Assembly (NCBI GenBank): GCA_902570695.1 | Contig: CACFZE010000006.1 | Coordinates: 21,446 to 85,445, forward strand | Length of the DNA stretch: 64,000 nucleotides | DNA from: an uncultured Pelagibacteraceae bacterium | GTDB taxonomy: Bacteria; Pseudomonadota; Alphaproteobacteria; Pelagibacterales; Pelagibacteraceae | Direction of reading: 5' to 3' | Shown: one piece after another, positions 8,370 to 16,898 of the stretch | Layout of the letters: each line of letters starts with the position of its first letter | Position numbering within the stretch: the first letter of the stretch is position 1 | Made by a program: the position numbers and the translations under genes | The notes under the pieces: model-generated | Seen by the model: only the letters and a program-made list of their open reading frames with translations | What the model was told of the DNA's origin: nothing | The model's database searches: none

Positions 8370-9343
8370 TTTATATTAATTAATTTAGAATTTAATTTTT
8401 TTGATATTAAAGCACTTTCAAATAATTTTGTGTTTTCGAAAACTTCACTTAATCTGACTGGAAAATCTTTCTTGCTTTTAATACTTTTGGCAAATGCTTC
8501 TAACTCAGCTTTTTCAATATTTTCATATTTTAATTTAATTTGTTTTTCTTTTTTATTGCCAATTTTTAAAAATAAATCTTTTTCATTTATAACTCTTACA
8601 ATTCCATTAGATCCATAAACTTTAAGTTCCCAAAATTTAGATGTTGCTAGAATTGTACTTACATAACCCATTACACCATTTTTAAATTCAAATATTAAAT
8701 CGGTAGAGTCATCTAATTCTGAATCTTTTAATATTTTTTTACTCCTCGCCAAAACATTTTTGACTTTTCCATTTAAGTTAATCATTAAATCAGTTATATG
8801 AATTCCTTTACCTGTCATTCCACCAAGTGGTGTTTCAGTTATTTTATTTCTCCAACTTTTCTTTTCACCTTTGAAACTACTTTTTCCAGAAAATGTACCC
8901 TCTAGGTGAGTAATTTGTCCAATTTTTTTACTTTCAATTATTTTTTTTAAATATTTATAAGTACTAAGAAATCTTCTATTATGTCCTACTGCAAGTTTAA
9001 TTCCATATAGATTACATATCTTAATTATATTTTTTGCACTTTTGCTATTAAGAGCCAATGGCTTTTCAACAAATATCGGTTTATTAAATTTAACTAGTTT
9101 TTTTATAGTTTTCTCATGAGTACTATGAGGAGTACATAAAACAATACCATCAATAATACTTGATTTAAGTGCAGTGCTTAAATCATTAAAAGCTTTTAAA
9201 TTATATTTTTTTGAAATTTTTACTATTTTTTTTGGATTTCTAGAGATAACACTTGAAAATCTAACAAATTTACTTTTATTTTGAACTGATTTTACTAATG
9301 TTTCCCCCCATTTTCCTAACCCAATTATAATTAAGTTTTTCAT
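8366..9343 (-). CDS. Gfo/Idh/MocA family NAD(P)-dependent oxidoreductase
   Basis: A 325-residue soluble oxidoreductase. The N-terminal dinucleotide-binding motif is IIGLGKWGETLVKSVQ near residues 4-19, and the family signature EKPLALN (lysine of the EKP motif, about residue 94) is clear; the C-terminal part is the alpha/beta substrate domain with GGMTGKGIHITDLM near residue 174. Such enzymes oxidise sugars, inositols or related polyols, and some members reduce imines. The start overlaps the stop of the upstream DUF336 gene in a TAATG arrangement, so the two are cotranscribed. Substrate unknown. Confidence 0.85.
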   Translation of the reverse strand: MKNLIIIGLGKWGETLVKSVQNKSKFVRFSSVISRNPKKIVKISKKYNLKAFNDLSTALKSSIIDGIVLCTPHSTHEKTIKKLVKFNKPIFVEKPLALNSKSAKNIIKICNLYGIKLAVGHNRRFLSTYKYLKKIIESKKIGQITHLEGTFSGKSSFKGEKKSWRNKITETPLGGMTGKGIHITDLMINLNGKVKNVLARSKKILKDSELDDSTDLIFEFKNGVMGYVSTILATSKFWELKVYGSNGIVRVINEKDLFLKIGNKKEKQIKLKYENIEKAELEAFAKSIKSKKDFPVRLSEVFENTKLFESALISKKLNSKLININ

Positions 9344-9759
9344 TAATTAACTTCATAGCCATTTTTCTTTACTGCTTCTATACAAAATTTTTCATCATTT
9401 TCACCTTTATCTCCACTCACACCAATAGATCCAATTATTTTCTTATTTTCATAAATTGGCACTGCTCCCGGATTTGGTAGAATATTCCCCTCTGACTTAA
9501 CTATTAAACCATTTACAAATGATGGATTTTCTTTCGCTTTAGCTGCAATACCTCTGCTAGATTCTCCAAGAGCTATACAACCCCAGGCCTTGCCTTTTGC
9601 TACGTCAATTCTAAAAATACTTGCATCATCTTCTTTTAATGCAACAACTATATTTCCATTGCTATTAAGCACTACGACTGCTATCGGTTTTGCGTTCTCT
9701 TTTCTTGCTATTGAAATACATTCATTTGCAATGCTTAAAGCTTTTTCTAATTTAATCAT
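9343..9759 (-). CDS. GlcG/HbpS (DUF336) family small protein
   Basis: A 138-residue protein of the GlcG/HbpS/DUF336 family, seen from the ALSIANECISIARKENAKPI N-terminus, the VVVLNSNGN turn and the glycine/proline-rich C-terminal half with NPGAVPI and GSIGVSGDKGEND. Members occur in glycolate, propanediol and aromatic operons; some bind haem or act as auxiliary subunits, and no catalytic role is firmly known. It heads a two-gene minus-strand unit with the Gfo/Idh oxidoreductase. The gene diverges from the cupin gene across an 82-base A+T-rich gap that contains a palindrome. Confidence 0.85.
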   Translation of the reverse strand: MIKLEKALSIANECISIARKENAKPIAVVVLNSNGNIVVALKEDDASIFRIDVAKGKAWGCIALGESSRGIAAKAKENPSFVNGLIVKSEGNILPNPGAVPIYENKKIIGSIGVSGDKGENDEKFCIEAVKKNGYEVN

Positions 9760-9796
9760 GAGTAAATTTATAATTAGTTTTATGAAAAGATAAATA

Positions 9797-9820
9797 AATA
9801 TTTTTGTTGATAAAAATATT
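9797..9820. promoter_or_regulatory. A/T palindrome in a divergent promoter region
   Basis: A 9-bp perfect inverted repeat (9797-9805 and 9812-9820) with a 6-base spacer GTTGAT lies in the middle of the 82-base gap between the divergent DUF336 and cupin genes. Its size and symmetry fit a regulator operator, but both arms are made only of A and T, which makes chance likely in this genome. Confidence 0.25.
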
Positions 9821-9841
9821 AATTAATTTATATTTTTTTAT

Positions 9842-10282
9842 ATGTCTAATACCACAAAAACTGAAGGTGCAACAAAAGCTGGCTCAGGAAAATATTGTTT
9901 TCTAATGAAATCTCTGGATGTTATTCCTGCAGGAACAGGATACTCAACGTCAAAAGGGGGTGTTGTTGAAGGTGAAAGAATGCTAGTTGGTTATATACAT
10001 AAAGCTAAAGGAACAGGTTCTCGACCTCATAGTCATCCAAATGAGCAATTCAATTATATTCTTCAAGGAACTTTAGACGTTGAAATCGATGGTCAAAAAT
10101 TCCAAGCAAAGGCAGGAAGTGTTGTATATGTGCCTGCTAACATGGAACATTCTATGGTAGCACTTCCAGAGGAAGACGTAATATTTATTGCTATTAAAGA
10201 TTTATCTCATGGCATTATAGGAAAAGCCACAGACGGAACGATGAGTGGACCAAGATATATGAAAGGTTTCGAACCAAAGTAG
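9842..10282 (+). CDS. Single-domain cupin protein
   Basis: A 146-residue cupin. The metal-binding first motif is seen as SRPHSHPNEQFNYILQG around residues 58-74 (HxH then E at +4) and the second motif as YVPANMEHSM near residues 98-107. Cupins of this size act as small isomerases, dioxygenases or sensors. It heads a plus-strand run of five genes: cupin, gamma-glutamyltransferase family, TauD-like dioxygenase and two dehydrogenases. A bicupin gene with a very similar HYHPNE motif sits between the two TTT transporters at 17.9 kb, suggesting a shared substrate. Function not assignable. Confidence 0.8.
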   Translation: MSNTTKTEGATKAGSGKYCFLMKSLDVIPAGTGYSTSKGGVVEGERMLVGYIHKAKGTGSRPHSHPNEQFNYILQGTLDVEIDGQKFQAKAGSVVYVPANMEHSMVALPEEDVIFIAIKDLSHGIIGKATDGTMSGPRYMKGFEPK

Positions 10283-10283
10283 T

Positions 10284-11921
10284 TTGAAACAATTATCTAA
10301 TCAAATCAGAAAAGATTATTTAAATAATCGACCTACCCACCAGGTTTGGGGCTCAAAAGGTGGAGTTACCACAATGGATCCAATTGCAACAAAGGTTGGA
10401 AATGACATTTTGAATAATGGGGGGAATGCTATTGATGCTGCTGTAGCAATCTCTACTACATTAGCAGTAACAAGTCCTAATTGGTCTGGATTAGCTGGCG
10501 ATAGTGCATGGTTATATTTCGATAATAATAAAAAAAAATCTTTTCATTTAGATGGTTATTCCGTATGTCCTAGTAAAATTAGTATAAGCAAATTGAAATC
10601 TATTTATAAGTTAAAAGGTGATAAAAAAAAATTTGATTATGAAGAACCTAAAAATTTAAGAAATACTGGGATAAGCTGTTCAATGATCCCAGGGACACCA
10701 TTTTTAATTGATAAAGCTCATAAGATGTGGGGCAGTACAAGTTTTGAAAAACTTATAAAACCTTCAATTAATCTTGCAAAAAATGGATTTCCAGTAAGTG
10801 AATATTTATTCAATGCATTTTTAAATTACAGAAAAAAAATTACTCAATTTAAGTCTACAAAAAAAATTATTGATCAAAATGAATCTTTAAAACCAGGTTC
10901 AACTTTTATTCAGAAAGATTTAGCAAATACATTAACCAATTTTTCAAAACTGAGATCAAAAGAATTTACATCTGGCAAAACTTTTAAATTGATAATGAAA
11001 TATAATAACTTGAATAAAGGTTTTTTTAGCGAGAAAGATTTTAAAGAATATCGGATTAAAATTAGAAAAACTTTTTCTATAAAATATGGCAAATATCTTG
11101 TTGAAACATGCGGAATGCCAACTAGTGGGATAAGTTTATTACAATGTTTTGAATTACTTAAAAAATATAATTTGAAAAAAAAAAAGTTACTATCTAATGA
11201 ATATATGAGAATATTGATTAATACACTGCAGCTAATATTGGTTAATAGAAGAGAAACTAATACTGACCCAGATTTTACATCCTTAGATCAAAAAAATCTT
11301 TTAAAAAAAAACTATTTAAAAAATTTAAAATTAGATTTTAAATCAGTAATAAAATCTGAAAATGACTCCACTACTCATTTTTGTGTATGGGATAGTAAAG
11401 GAAATATTGTATCTGCCACTCAATCTATTGGATATCAATTTGGTTGTGGTGAAATTGTTGACAAAACTGGATTATTTATGAATGATAGAACTTGGTGGAT
11501 GTCATTAAGTAATACTGCAAATAAAATTGAACCAAACAAGAGATGTAACATTGGACATGCACCAACAATAGTATACGAAAAAAATAGACCAATACTAACA
11601 ATTGGAAGTCCAGGTGGTTTTGGGATTATTCAATATATATTTCAAGTTTTAGTTCACGTTTTCAATTGTGGTATTGATCTGCAAACTGCAATAGATTTAC
11701 CTAGATTTAAAGTTGGTAATAACTTTAAAGATGTATTTATTGAAAATAGGTTTAAGAAAAATTTATATAAATATTTAAAAAGCAAGAACATTAATCCAAT
11801 TACATGTGACGAATGGACCGATTTATTTGGAGGTGTCGAAGGTATTTTTAAAAATAAGTCAAATAATTATTTGAATTGTTACGACATAAGAAGAAATTCT
11901 CACTCTCTTGGACTTGATTAA
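10284..11921 (+). CDS. Gamma-glutamyltransferase family (Ntn-hydrolase) protein, cytoplasmic type
   Basis: A 545-residue member of the gamma-glutamyltranspeptidase/cephalosporin-acylase family. The N-terminal GGVTTMDPIATKVGNDIL and GGNAIDAAVAIS stretches match the large-subunit start, and the autoprocessing nucleophile Thr is in STTHFCVWDSKGN near residue 364; TIGSPGGFGIIQYI near 430 completes the active-site region. Unlike classical GGT there is no signal peptide, so it should act in the cytoplasm. The start is a TTG two bases after the cupin stop, implying coupled translation. It may release glutamate from a gamma-glutamyl compound or open a cyclic amide; the substrate is unknown. Confidence 0.8.
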   Translation: MKQLSNQIRKDYLNNRPTHQVWGSKGGVTTMDPIATKVGNDILNNGGNAIDAAVAISTTLAVTSPNWSGLAGDSAWLYFDNNKKKSFHLDGYSVCPSKISISKLKSIYKLKGDKKKFDYEEPKNLRNTGISCSMIPGTPFLIDKAHKMWGSTSFEKLIKPSINLAKNGFPVSEYLFNAFLNYRKKITQFKSTKKIIDQNESLKPGSTFIQKDLANTLTNFSKLRSKEFTSGKTFKLIMKYNNLNKGFFSEKDFKEYRIKIRKTFSIKYGKYLVETCGMPTSGISLLQCFELLKKYNLKKKKLLSNEYMRILINTLQLILVNRRETNTDPDFTSLDQKNLLKKNYLKNLKLDFKSVIKSENDSTTHFCVWDSKGNIVSATQSIGYQFGCGEIVDKTGLFMNDRTWWMSLSNTANKIEPNKRCNIGHAPTIVYEKNRPILTIGSPGGFGIIQYIFQVLVHVFNCGIDLQTAIDLPRFKVGNNFKDVFIENRFKKNLYKYLKSKNINPITCDEWTDLFGGVEGIFKNKSNNYLNCYDIRRNSHSLGLD

Positions 11922-11948
11922 AAACAATTCTGAATTTATAATGCAAAT

Positions 11949-12992
11949 ATGTACAGCAAAATCTTAGATAAAAGTGCTTGGTATGGTCCAGAAGAAGAAG
12001 AAAAAACGGATTGGATTTATAATCTAGATTATGACGATATTGCTGAAATAAATTACGAAGCAGACAAATTTATAAATTCAGAAAATGATATTACAAAAAT
12101 AAATTCTAGTAATTTTAATCTTCCAAATTTAAAAAAAAAATATTTAGAAATTATAGATGAAGAACTAAAATCAGGTAGAGGTTTTGCCCTAATTAGAGGT
12201 ATGCCAACTGATAAATGGGATATAAAAAAAAATATAGTTGCTTATATGGGTTTATGTTCGTTCTTTGGAAATTATAGAGTACAAAATAAAAAGGGGCATC
12301 TATTAGGCCATATAAAAGATTTAGGAAAAGATACAAATAAAGATGTCACTGCTAGAGTTTATGAAACTTCTTACAGACAAACATTTCATAGTGACAGGAG
12401 CGATATTGTGACTTTACTTTGTTTAAATAAAGCAAAAACTGGTGGAGAATCTTTGCTTGTAAGTTCTATGACAATATTTAATGAGATCTTGGAAAACTAT
12501 CCTGACTATTTACCAACACTTTTTGAACCTTTTCCATTAGATAGACGTGGAGAAGAGGGGCCTGGACAGAAAGGATATTCAATGACACCTGTGTACTATG
12601 AAAAAAATGGAAAAATCTCATCATATTTTTTAAGACAATATTTTGAGAGTTCTAAAAGATTTGATGAAGTTAAGATTACACAAAAACAAAGAGAAGCATT
12701 AGAAATAGTAGATAAATTAGCGAATGATAAAAGATTATATATGAGAATGATGTTTGAGCCAGGTGATATTCAAATTATATACAATCATACTTTATTCCAT
12801 GACAGAATGTCTTATCAAGATTTTGATGAACCAAATAAGAAAAGACACCTTTTAAGATTATGGATTTCGGCATTTAACGATAGAGAATTATCTAGCTATT
12901 ATGAAGATAGATGGGGCAGTGTTAGAATTGGAGAAAGAGGTGGCGTTTACGCTGATCCATCAAAGATCAATGTTCCTTTACAAGCAAATTAA
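11949..12992 (+). CDS. TauD/TfdA-like Fe(II)/2-oxoglutarate-dependent dioxygenase
   Basis: A 347-residue protein resembling TauD/TfdA-family oxygenases. The iron facial triad is visible as HSD (in FHSDRSDIV, about residue 145) plus a distal His in YNHTLFHDRMSY near 277-282, and a 2-oxoglutarate-binding Arg is plausible in RRHLLRLWI-like sequence (KKRHLLRLWIS, about 298). It would hydroxylate a small substrate, possibly cleaving a C-S or C-N bond. TauD proper cleaves taurine, but the sequence differs enough that this should not be called TauD. It lies between the GGT-family gene and two dehydrogenases. Confidence 0.8.
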   Translation: MYSKILDKSAWYGPEEEEKTDWIYNLDYDDIAEINYEADKFINSENDITKINSSNFNLPNLKKKYLEIIDEELKSGRGFALIRGMPTDKWDIKKNIVAYMGLCSFFGNYRVQNKKGHLLGHIKDLGKDTNKDVTARVYETSYRQTFHSDRSDIVTLLCLNKAKTGGESLLVSSMTIFNEILENYPDYLPTLFEPFPLDRRGEEGPGQKGYSMTPVYYEKNGKISSYFLRQYFESSKRFDEVKITQKQREALEIVDKLANDKRLYMRMMFEPGDIQIIYNHTLFHDRMSYQDFDEPNKKRHLLRLWISAFNDRELSSYYEDRWGSVRIGERGGVYADPSKINVPLQAN

Positions 12993-13001
12993 ATATATTT
13001 A

Positions 13002-13877
13002 ATGAAACTCAAAAAGATTGGTTTTATTGGTATAGGCAATATGGGTTTTCATATGGCTTATCATTTAATAAAAAAGAAATATGATGTTTACCCATATGAC
13101 AAGATAAATAAAAATTTAGAAATTTTTCAAAATAAATATTTAAAAAAAAATAAGAATTTTTTAACTTCTATAAACGAACTAGACTGTATAATTTTAATGG
13201 TACCTTCAAGTAGAGAGGTAAGTGATATAATTTTTAAGCAACTTAAATTGTATAAAATAATGAAAAAAGGCTCAATTATTATTGATATGAGCACTTCAAT
13301 ACCTACAGAAACAGTAAAAATTGGTAATAAATTGAATAAATTTCATATTAAATTTTTAGATTGCCCAGTAGCAGGAGGAGTTAAATTTGCCAAAACGGCA
13401 GGACTTACACTTTTTTTAGGTAGCAGATCTATTAATAAAAATCTAAAACAATTATTAAATGTATTTGGTAAAATAATATGGTGTGGTAATTTAGGAAGTG
13501 GTCATTCAATTAAAGCTTTAAATAATTTTATTAATGCTTCAACTTTAAACACATATTTAGAGGCAATTACAACTGCTTTAAAATTTGGAATTCCAAAAAA
13601 AAATTTAATATCAGCTATAGATAGTGCGACTACCGGAAAAAATAATCCATATTTAAAAAAAATTAAATTAGGTATATTAAAAAATAAGCTTAATTCAGGC
13701 TTTACAATTAATTTATTGGCCAAAGATGTAAATATAGCTCGAAATTTAATTAATAAATTTACAAAAAAACCTCTTGTATCCTCAAATATTTTAAAAATAT
13801 TAAATGCATCTAAATATAAGCTTGGAAAAAACTCTGATCAATTAAATTTATATAAAATGTGGTCTTCAAAAATATGA
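13002..13877 (+). CDS. 3-hydroxyisobutyrate dehydrogenase family (beta-hydroxyacid) NAD(P) oxidoreductase
   Basis: A 291-residue beta-hydroxyacid dehydrogenase. The Rossmann motif GFIGIGNMGFHMAYHL is at residues 6-21, the substrate-binding DCPVAGGVKFAKTAGL at about 121-136, and the catalytic lysine in GHSIKALNNF at about 170. The family includes tartronate semialdehyde reductase, 3-hydroxyisobutyrate dehydrogenase and a sulfolactaldehyde reductase, all acting on three- or four-carbon 3-hydroxyacids. It overlaps the next dehydrogenase gene by four bases (ATGA), so both are likely used in the same pathway. Confidence 0.85.
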   Translation: MKLKKIGFIGIGNMGFHMAYHLIKKKYDVYPYDKINKNLEIFQNKYLKKNKNFLTSINELDCIILMVPSSREVSDIIFKQLKLYKIMKKGSIIIDMSTSIPTETVKIGNKLNKFHIKFLDCPVAGGVKFAKTAGLTLFLGSRSINKNLKQLLNVFGKIIWCGNLGSGHSIKALNNFINASTLNTYLEAITTALKFGIPKKNLISAIDSATTGKNNPYLKKIKLGILKNKLNSGFTINLLAKDVNIARNLINKFTKKPLVSSNILKILNASKYKLGKNSDQLNLYKMWSSKI

Positions 13878-14830
13878 AAAAAGTTCTTGTTTTAGGCAAG
13901 GTACATAACTCTGGATTAGAATTTTTAAAAAAGAAATCATATGAAATATTAGAGCTTTCAGACCAAAATGATGATTATAAAAAAGCACTTCATACTATTG
14001 ATGCTCTTATTTTAAAAATGACTAATGTTGACAATGAATTTTTAAATTTAGCATCGAAACTCAAAGTTATTGCTAGACATGGAGTAGGTTATAACAATGT
14101 TGATTTGAAATCATTAAATAAAAAAAAAATTCCATTATTTATAACAGGTGATGTAAATTCCGATTCAGTAAGTGAGCATACAATTGGGTTAATGCTTTCA
14201 ATTGCAAAAAAAATAAATATTTACGATCAAGAGATAAGAAATAATAATTTTAACATTAGAAATTCATTTAAAAGTGTTGATTTGAATGAAAAGAAAATAC
14301 TTATATTTGGTTATGGTCGTATAGGGAAAAAAGTTGCAACTATTTGTAGATTTTTTAACATGCAAGTTTATGTTTATGACAAATTTATAGATAATTCTGA
14401 AATAAGTAAGGAATTTATTGCAGTAGATGACCTAAATGAAAATCTTGAAATTTATGATTACATTTCTTTACACATTCCATTTAACAATTCAGACAAACCC
14501 TTAATTGATAAAACTTTTCTTAACAGACTAAAAAAAAATTGTACATTAATAAATACCTCTAGGGGAGATTTAATTGATCAACAGGATCTCAAAATGCATT
14601 TATCAAATAATCCAGATTTTTATGCTGGTTTAGACGTATTTAATCCAGAACCACCAGACTTAAATGATGAAATTTTCAAATATAAGAATTTAGTTATGAC
14701 ACCTCATTCAGCTGCTTACACCGAAGAGTGTCTAAAGAAAATGTCATTATTTTGTGGTGAAAATATTGATAATTTTTTCAATAAAAATTTTAATAAAGAT
14801 TTATTAATTAATAAAGAAATATTAAATTAA
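13874..14830 (+). CDS. D-2-hydroxyacid dehydrogenase, NAD-binding
   Basis: A D-isomer-specific 2-hydroxyacid dehydrogenase of about 318 residues. I place the start at the ATG at 13874, which overlaps the upstream stop as ATGA and begins MKKVLVLGKVHNSG; a frame start 15 bases earlier is possible but inside the preceding gene. Visible motifs are RHGVGYNNVD (catalytic-domain Arg region), GYGRIGKKVA (NAD binding), NTSRGDLID, DVFNPEPP (catalytic Glu) and TPHSAAYTEE (catalytic His). Reduces a 2-keto acid or oxidises a D-2-hydroxy acid; glyoxylate, hydroxypyruvate or sulfopyruvate are all conceivable. It converges with the TTT operon, overlapping the tctA-like stop by four bases. Confidence 0.85.
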   Translation: MKKVLVLGKVHNSGLEFLKKKSYEILELSDQNDDYKKALHTIDALILKMTNVDNEFLNLASKLKVIARHGVGYNNVDLKSLNKKKIPLFITGDVNSDSVSEHTIGLMLSIAKKINIYDQEIRNNNFNIRNSFKSVDLNEKKILIFGYGRIGKKVATICRFFNMQVYVYDKFIDNSEISKEFIAVDDLNENLEIYDYISLHIPFNNSDKPLIDKTFLNRLKKNCTLINTSRGDLIDQQDLKMHLSNNPDFYAGLDVFNPEPPDLNDEIFKYKNLVMTPHSAAYTEECLKKMSLFCGENIDNFFNKNFNKDLLINKEILN

Positions 14831-16326
14831 TCTACATCCGAAGCATCTAATTTAATTTTATTAAACATCACAGGAATTAATATTGATATAATTGCTAAAC
14901 CAAAAAATATTAATACAATTGGTCTATCAAGTATTTGAAAAAAATTTCCTTGGTTCATAATCATAGTCTGCCTAAAAGATTCCTCCATTCTTGTGCCTAA
15001 AACAACGCCCAATATAACTGGAGCAAGAGGATAATCATTAAGTCTCATAAAGTATCCAATTATTCCAAACATACACATCAAATATAAACTTAAAGTTAGT
15101 TGATCACTTGAATATATTCCAAGCATACAAATAATGGTGATTATAGGAAGTAGTATTGCCATTGGTATGTACAAAATTCTCACGAAAAGACTTATCAGAG
15201 GTAAATTCAATATTAATAAAAAAATGTTTCCAACATACAAAGCCGCAACTAAACCCCAAACTACATCTGGTCTTTCTAAAAATAGCATTGGACCTGCTTG
15301 AATATCTAACATTAAAAAAGCTCCTAACATAACTGCTGTGGTTGCCGATCCAGGCACACCCAAAGCTAACATCGGAACAAAAGCACCAGCGCTAGCAGCA
15401 TTATTTGCTGACTCTGGCCCTGCAACACCTTTTATTTCGCCTTTTCCAAAATTCTCTGGATTTTTACTTATTTGTCTTTCTGTTGAGTAAGATACAAATG
15501 ATGCAATACCTGCTCCAGCTCCCGGAAGGACACCAATTATGAAACCTATAAAACCACCTCTAATAATAGACCAAAAACTATAAATAATTTCTTTAAGCTT
15601 TATGAAAACCCTGTGTTTTAAAACCTCTCTTTTTTCATTAGATAAAATATTTTCAGCATTAATTATAACTTCAGAAATTGCAAAAAGTCCTAACGTTACA
15701 GATAAAAATTGTATTCCATCCCAAAGTTCTGTGACACCCATTGTAAATCTTTTGACACCCATAAAATCTTCACCAATGGTTGATATCATTAAACCAAATA
15801 CCATTGCTAATAGAGCTTTAACCATTGAATTACCAACTAAGCTACATACGGCTGTTACTGCAAAAATATACAATGCTAAATATTCAGGAGCACTAAACTT
15901 AAGTGCTAAGTCAGCAACAAAAGGACCTAAAATCATTAAACCCACAACTGCAATTGTACCAGCTATATATGATCCGATAGCTGCTATACATAAAGCAGCT
16001 CCTGCATTACCTTGTTTAGCCATTTCGTGACCATCAAGACATGCTATGACTGCAGATGTATCACCAGGAACTCTCAATAATATAGATGCAGTAGAACCTC
16101 CATACATTACACCAGTATATGTTGCTGCAAGCATAAATACCGAACCAAGAGGATCCAAAACTAATATTATTGGTAACATCATTGCTAAAGCACCAGCAGA
16201 TCCTATACCAGGTAAAACACCAACAATGGTTCCTAATAAAGATCCAAAGAGTGCATACATAAGATATTTAACTTGAAGAATAATTTTAAAGCCTTCAATT
16301 AAATTTATAAAAATTGTATCAAACAT
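14827..16326 (-). CDS. TctA-family large permease of tripartite tricarboxylate (TTT) transporter (copy 2)
   Basis: A 499-residue large membrane subunit of a TTT transporter with about 12 hydrophobic segments. Two internal repeats are shown by GVLPGIGSAGALAMMLP near residue 36 and GVLPGAGAGIASFVSY near 266, and by the family motif GPESANNAASAGAFVPMLALGVPGSATT near 300. It moves the carboxylate or sulfonate delivered by the periplasmic binding protein. It is the last gene of a tctC-tctB-tctA unit on the minus strand and starts directly after the small subunit stop. A second, divergent copy of the unit lies upstream. Confidence 0.93.
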   Translation of the reverse strand: MFDTIFINLIEGFKIILQVKYLMYALFGSLLGTIVGVLPGIGSAGALAMMLPIILVLDPLGSVFMLAATYTGVMYGGSTASILLRVPGDTSAVIACLDGHEMAKQGNAGAALCIAAIGSYIAGTIAVVGLMILGPFVADLALKFSAPEYLALYIFAVTAVCSLVGNSMVKALLAMVFGLMISTIGEDFMGVKRFTMGVTELWDGIQFLSVTLGLFAISEVIINAENILSNEKREVLKHRVFIKLKEIIYSFWSIIRGGFIGFIIGVLPGAGAGIASFVSYSTERQISKNPENFGKGEIKGVAGPESANNAASAGAFVPMLALGVPGSATTAVMLGAFLMLDIQAGPMLFLERPDVVWGLVAALYVGNIFLLILNLPLISLFVRILYIPMAILLPIITIICMLGIYSSDQLTLSLYLMCMFGIIGYFMRLNDYPLAPVILGVVLGTRMEESFRQTMIMNQGNFFQILDRPIVLIFFGLAIISILIPVMFNKIKLDASDVD

Positions 16327-16857
16327 TTAATAAATAATTTTTTTTAAATCCTCTAAAAATGGAAATATTTTATCGGTTTCTATTAACTCTCCCATTGGCA
16401 TTTGAAAATTTAATCCGTAATAGAAAATAATAAAAATACAAATAGTGATGATTGCACTAAAATATAATGAATATTTAGGTGGTTTTTTTAAATATAAAAT
16501 AAATAAAAATGAATATATAAAACTTGAAAAAAGAAAACCAATAAGTTCAAACAATACAACAAAAATAATAGTTATAAATATTGGTGCCATTTTTAAAAAT
16601 TTATTTTTTACAGCAGCTATATTTAACTCTTCATTTTCATTCAAAGTTTTTAAACTTTTTAAAAAGTATATTGCCAATAACAAAAAACCGAAACTTGCTA
16701 CAAGTATAGGAAAGCTAGATGGACCTACAACATCTTCACCTATAGTCTTTTCTAAACCAAAAGAAGAAATGAAATATATAATTAATGTAATTAAAAATAT
16801 TGATGCTAGTATATTTTGTTTCGAAAAAAATAATTTAAATATAAGTTTCATAAACAT
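16327..16857 (-). CDS. TctB-family small permease of TTT transporter (copy 2)
   Basis: A 176-residue protein with about four hydrophobic segments (near residues 14-32, 48-66, 92-120 and 128-150), as in the small membrane subunit of TTT transporters. Such small subunits are poorly conserved, and the identification rests on topology and on its position between the tctC and tctA genes. The assigned start at 16857 lies inside the foot of a hairpin; an in-frame ATG two codons further in (16851) is an alternative. The stop abuts the tctA start. Confidence 0.85.
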   Translation of the reverse strand: MFMKLIFKLFFSKQNILASIFLITLIIYFISSFGLEKTIGEDVVGPSSFPILVASFGFLLLAIYFLKSLKTLNENEELNIAAVKNKFLKMAPIFITIIFVVLFELIGFLFSSFIYSFLFILYLKKPPKYSLYFSAIITICIFIIFYYGLNFQMPMGELIETDKIFPFLEDLKKIIY

Positions 16858-16889
16858 ATTACCGTGACTTTAATTAGCCACGGTAATAT
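16856..16889 (-). terminator. Hairpin between binding-protein gene and small permease gene (TTT copy 2)
   Basis: An 11-bp perfect stem (16856-16866 with 16879-16889) with a 12-base loop lies just after the tctC-type stop on the minus strand and reaches into the start codon of the tctB-type gene. It lacks a long U-run, so it is more likely a partial terminator or a 3' RNA-stabilising structure that keeps binding-protein mRNA abundant and limits permease translation. Confidence 0.6.
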
Positions 16890-16898
16890 TATAACTTT

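Noticed and set aside
11949..12992. Dioxygenase as taurine dioxygenase TauD
   Set aside because: Only the general TauD/TfdA pattern (HxD, distal His, Arg) is visible; the protein is longer than TauD and no taurine transporter genes are adjacent.
14827..16326. Long open frames antisense to TTT permease genes (for example 15602-16030 and 18995-19384)
   Set aside because: They are shadows of conserved membrane protein genes, rich in Pro/Ile/Thr from the reverse reading, and have no start signals or motifs.
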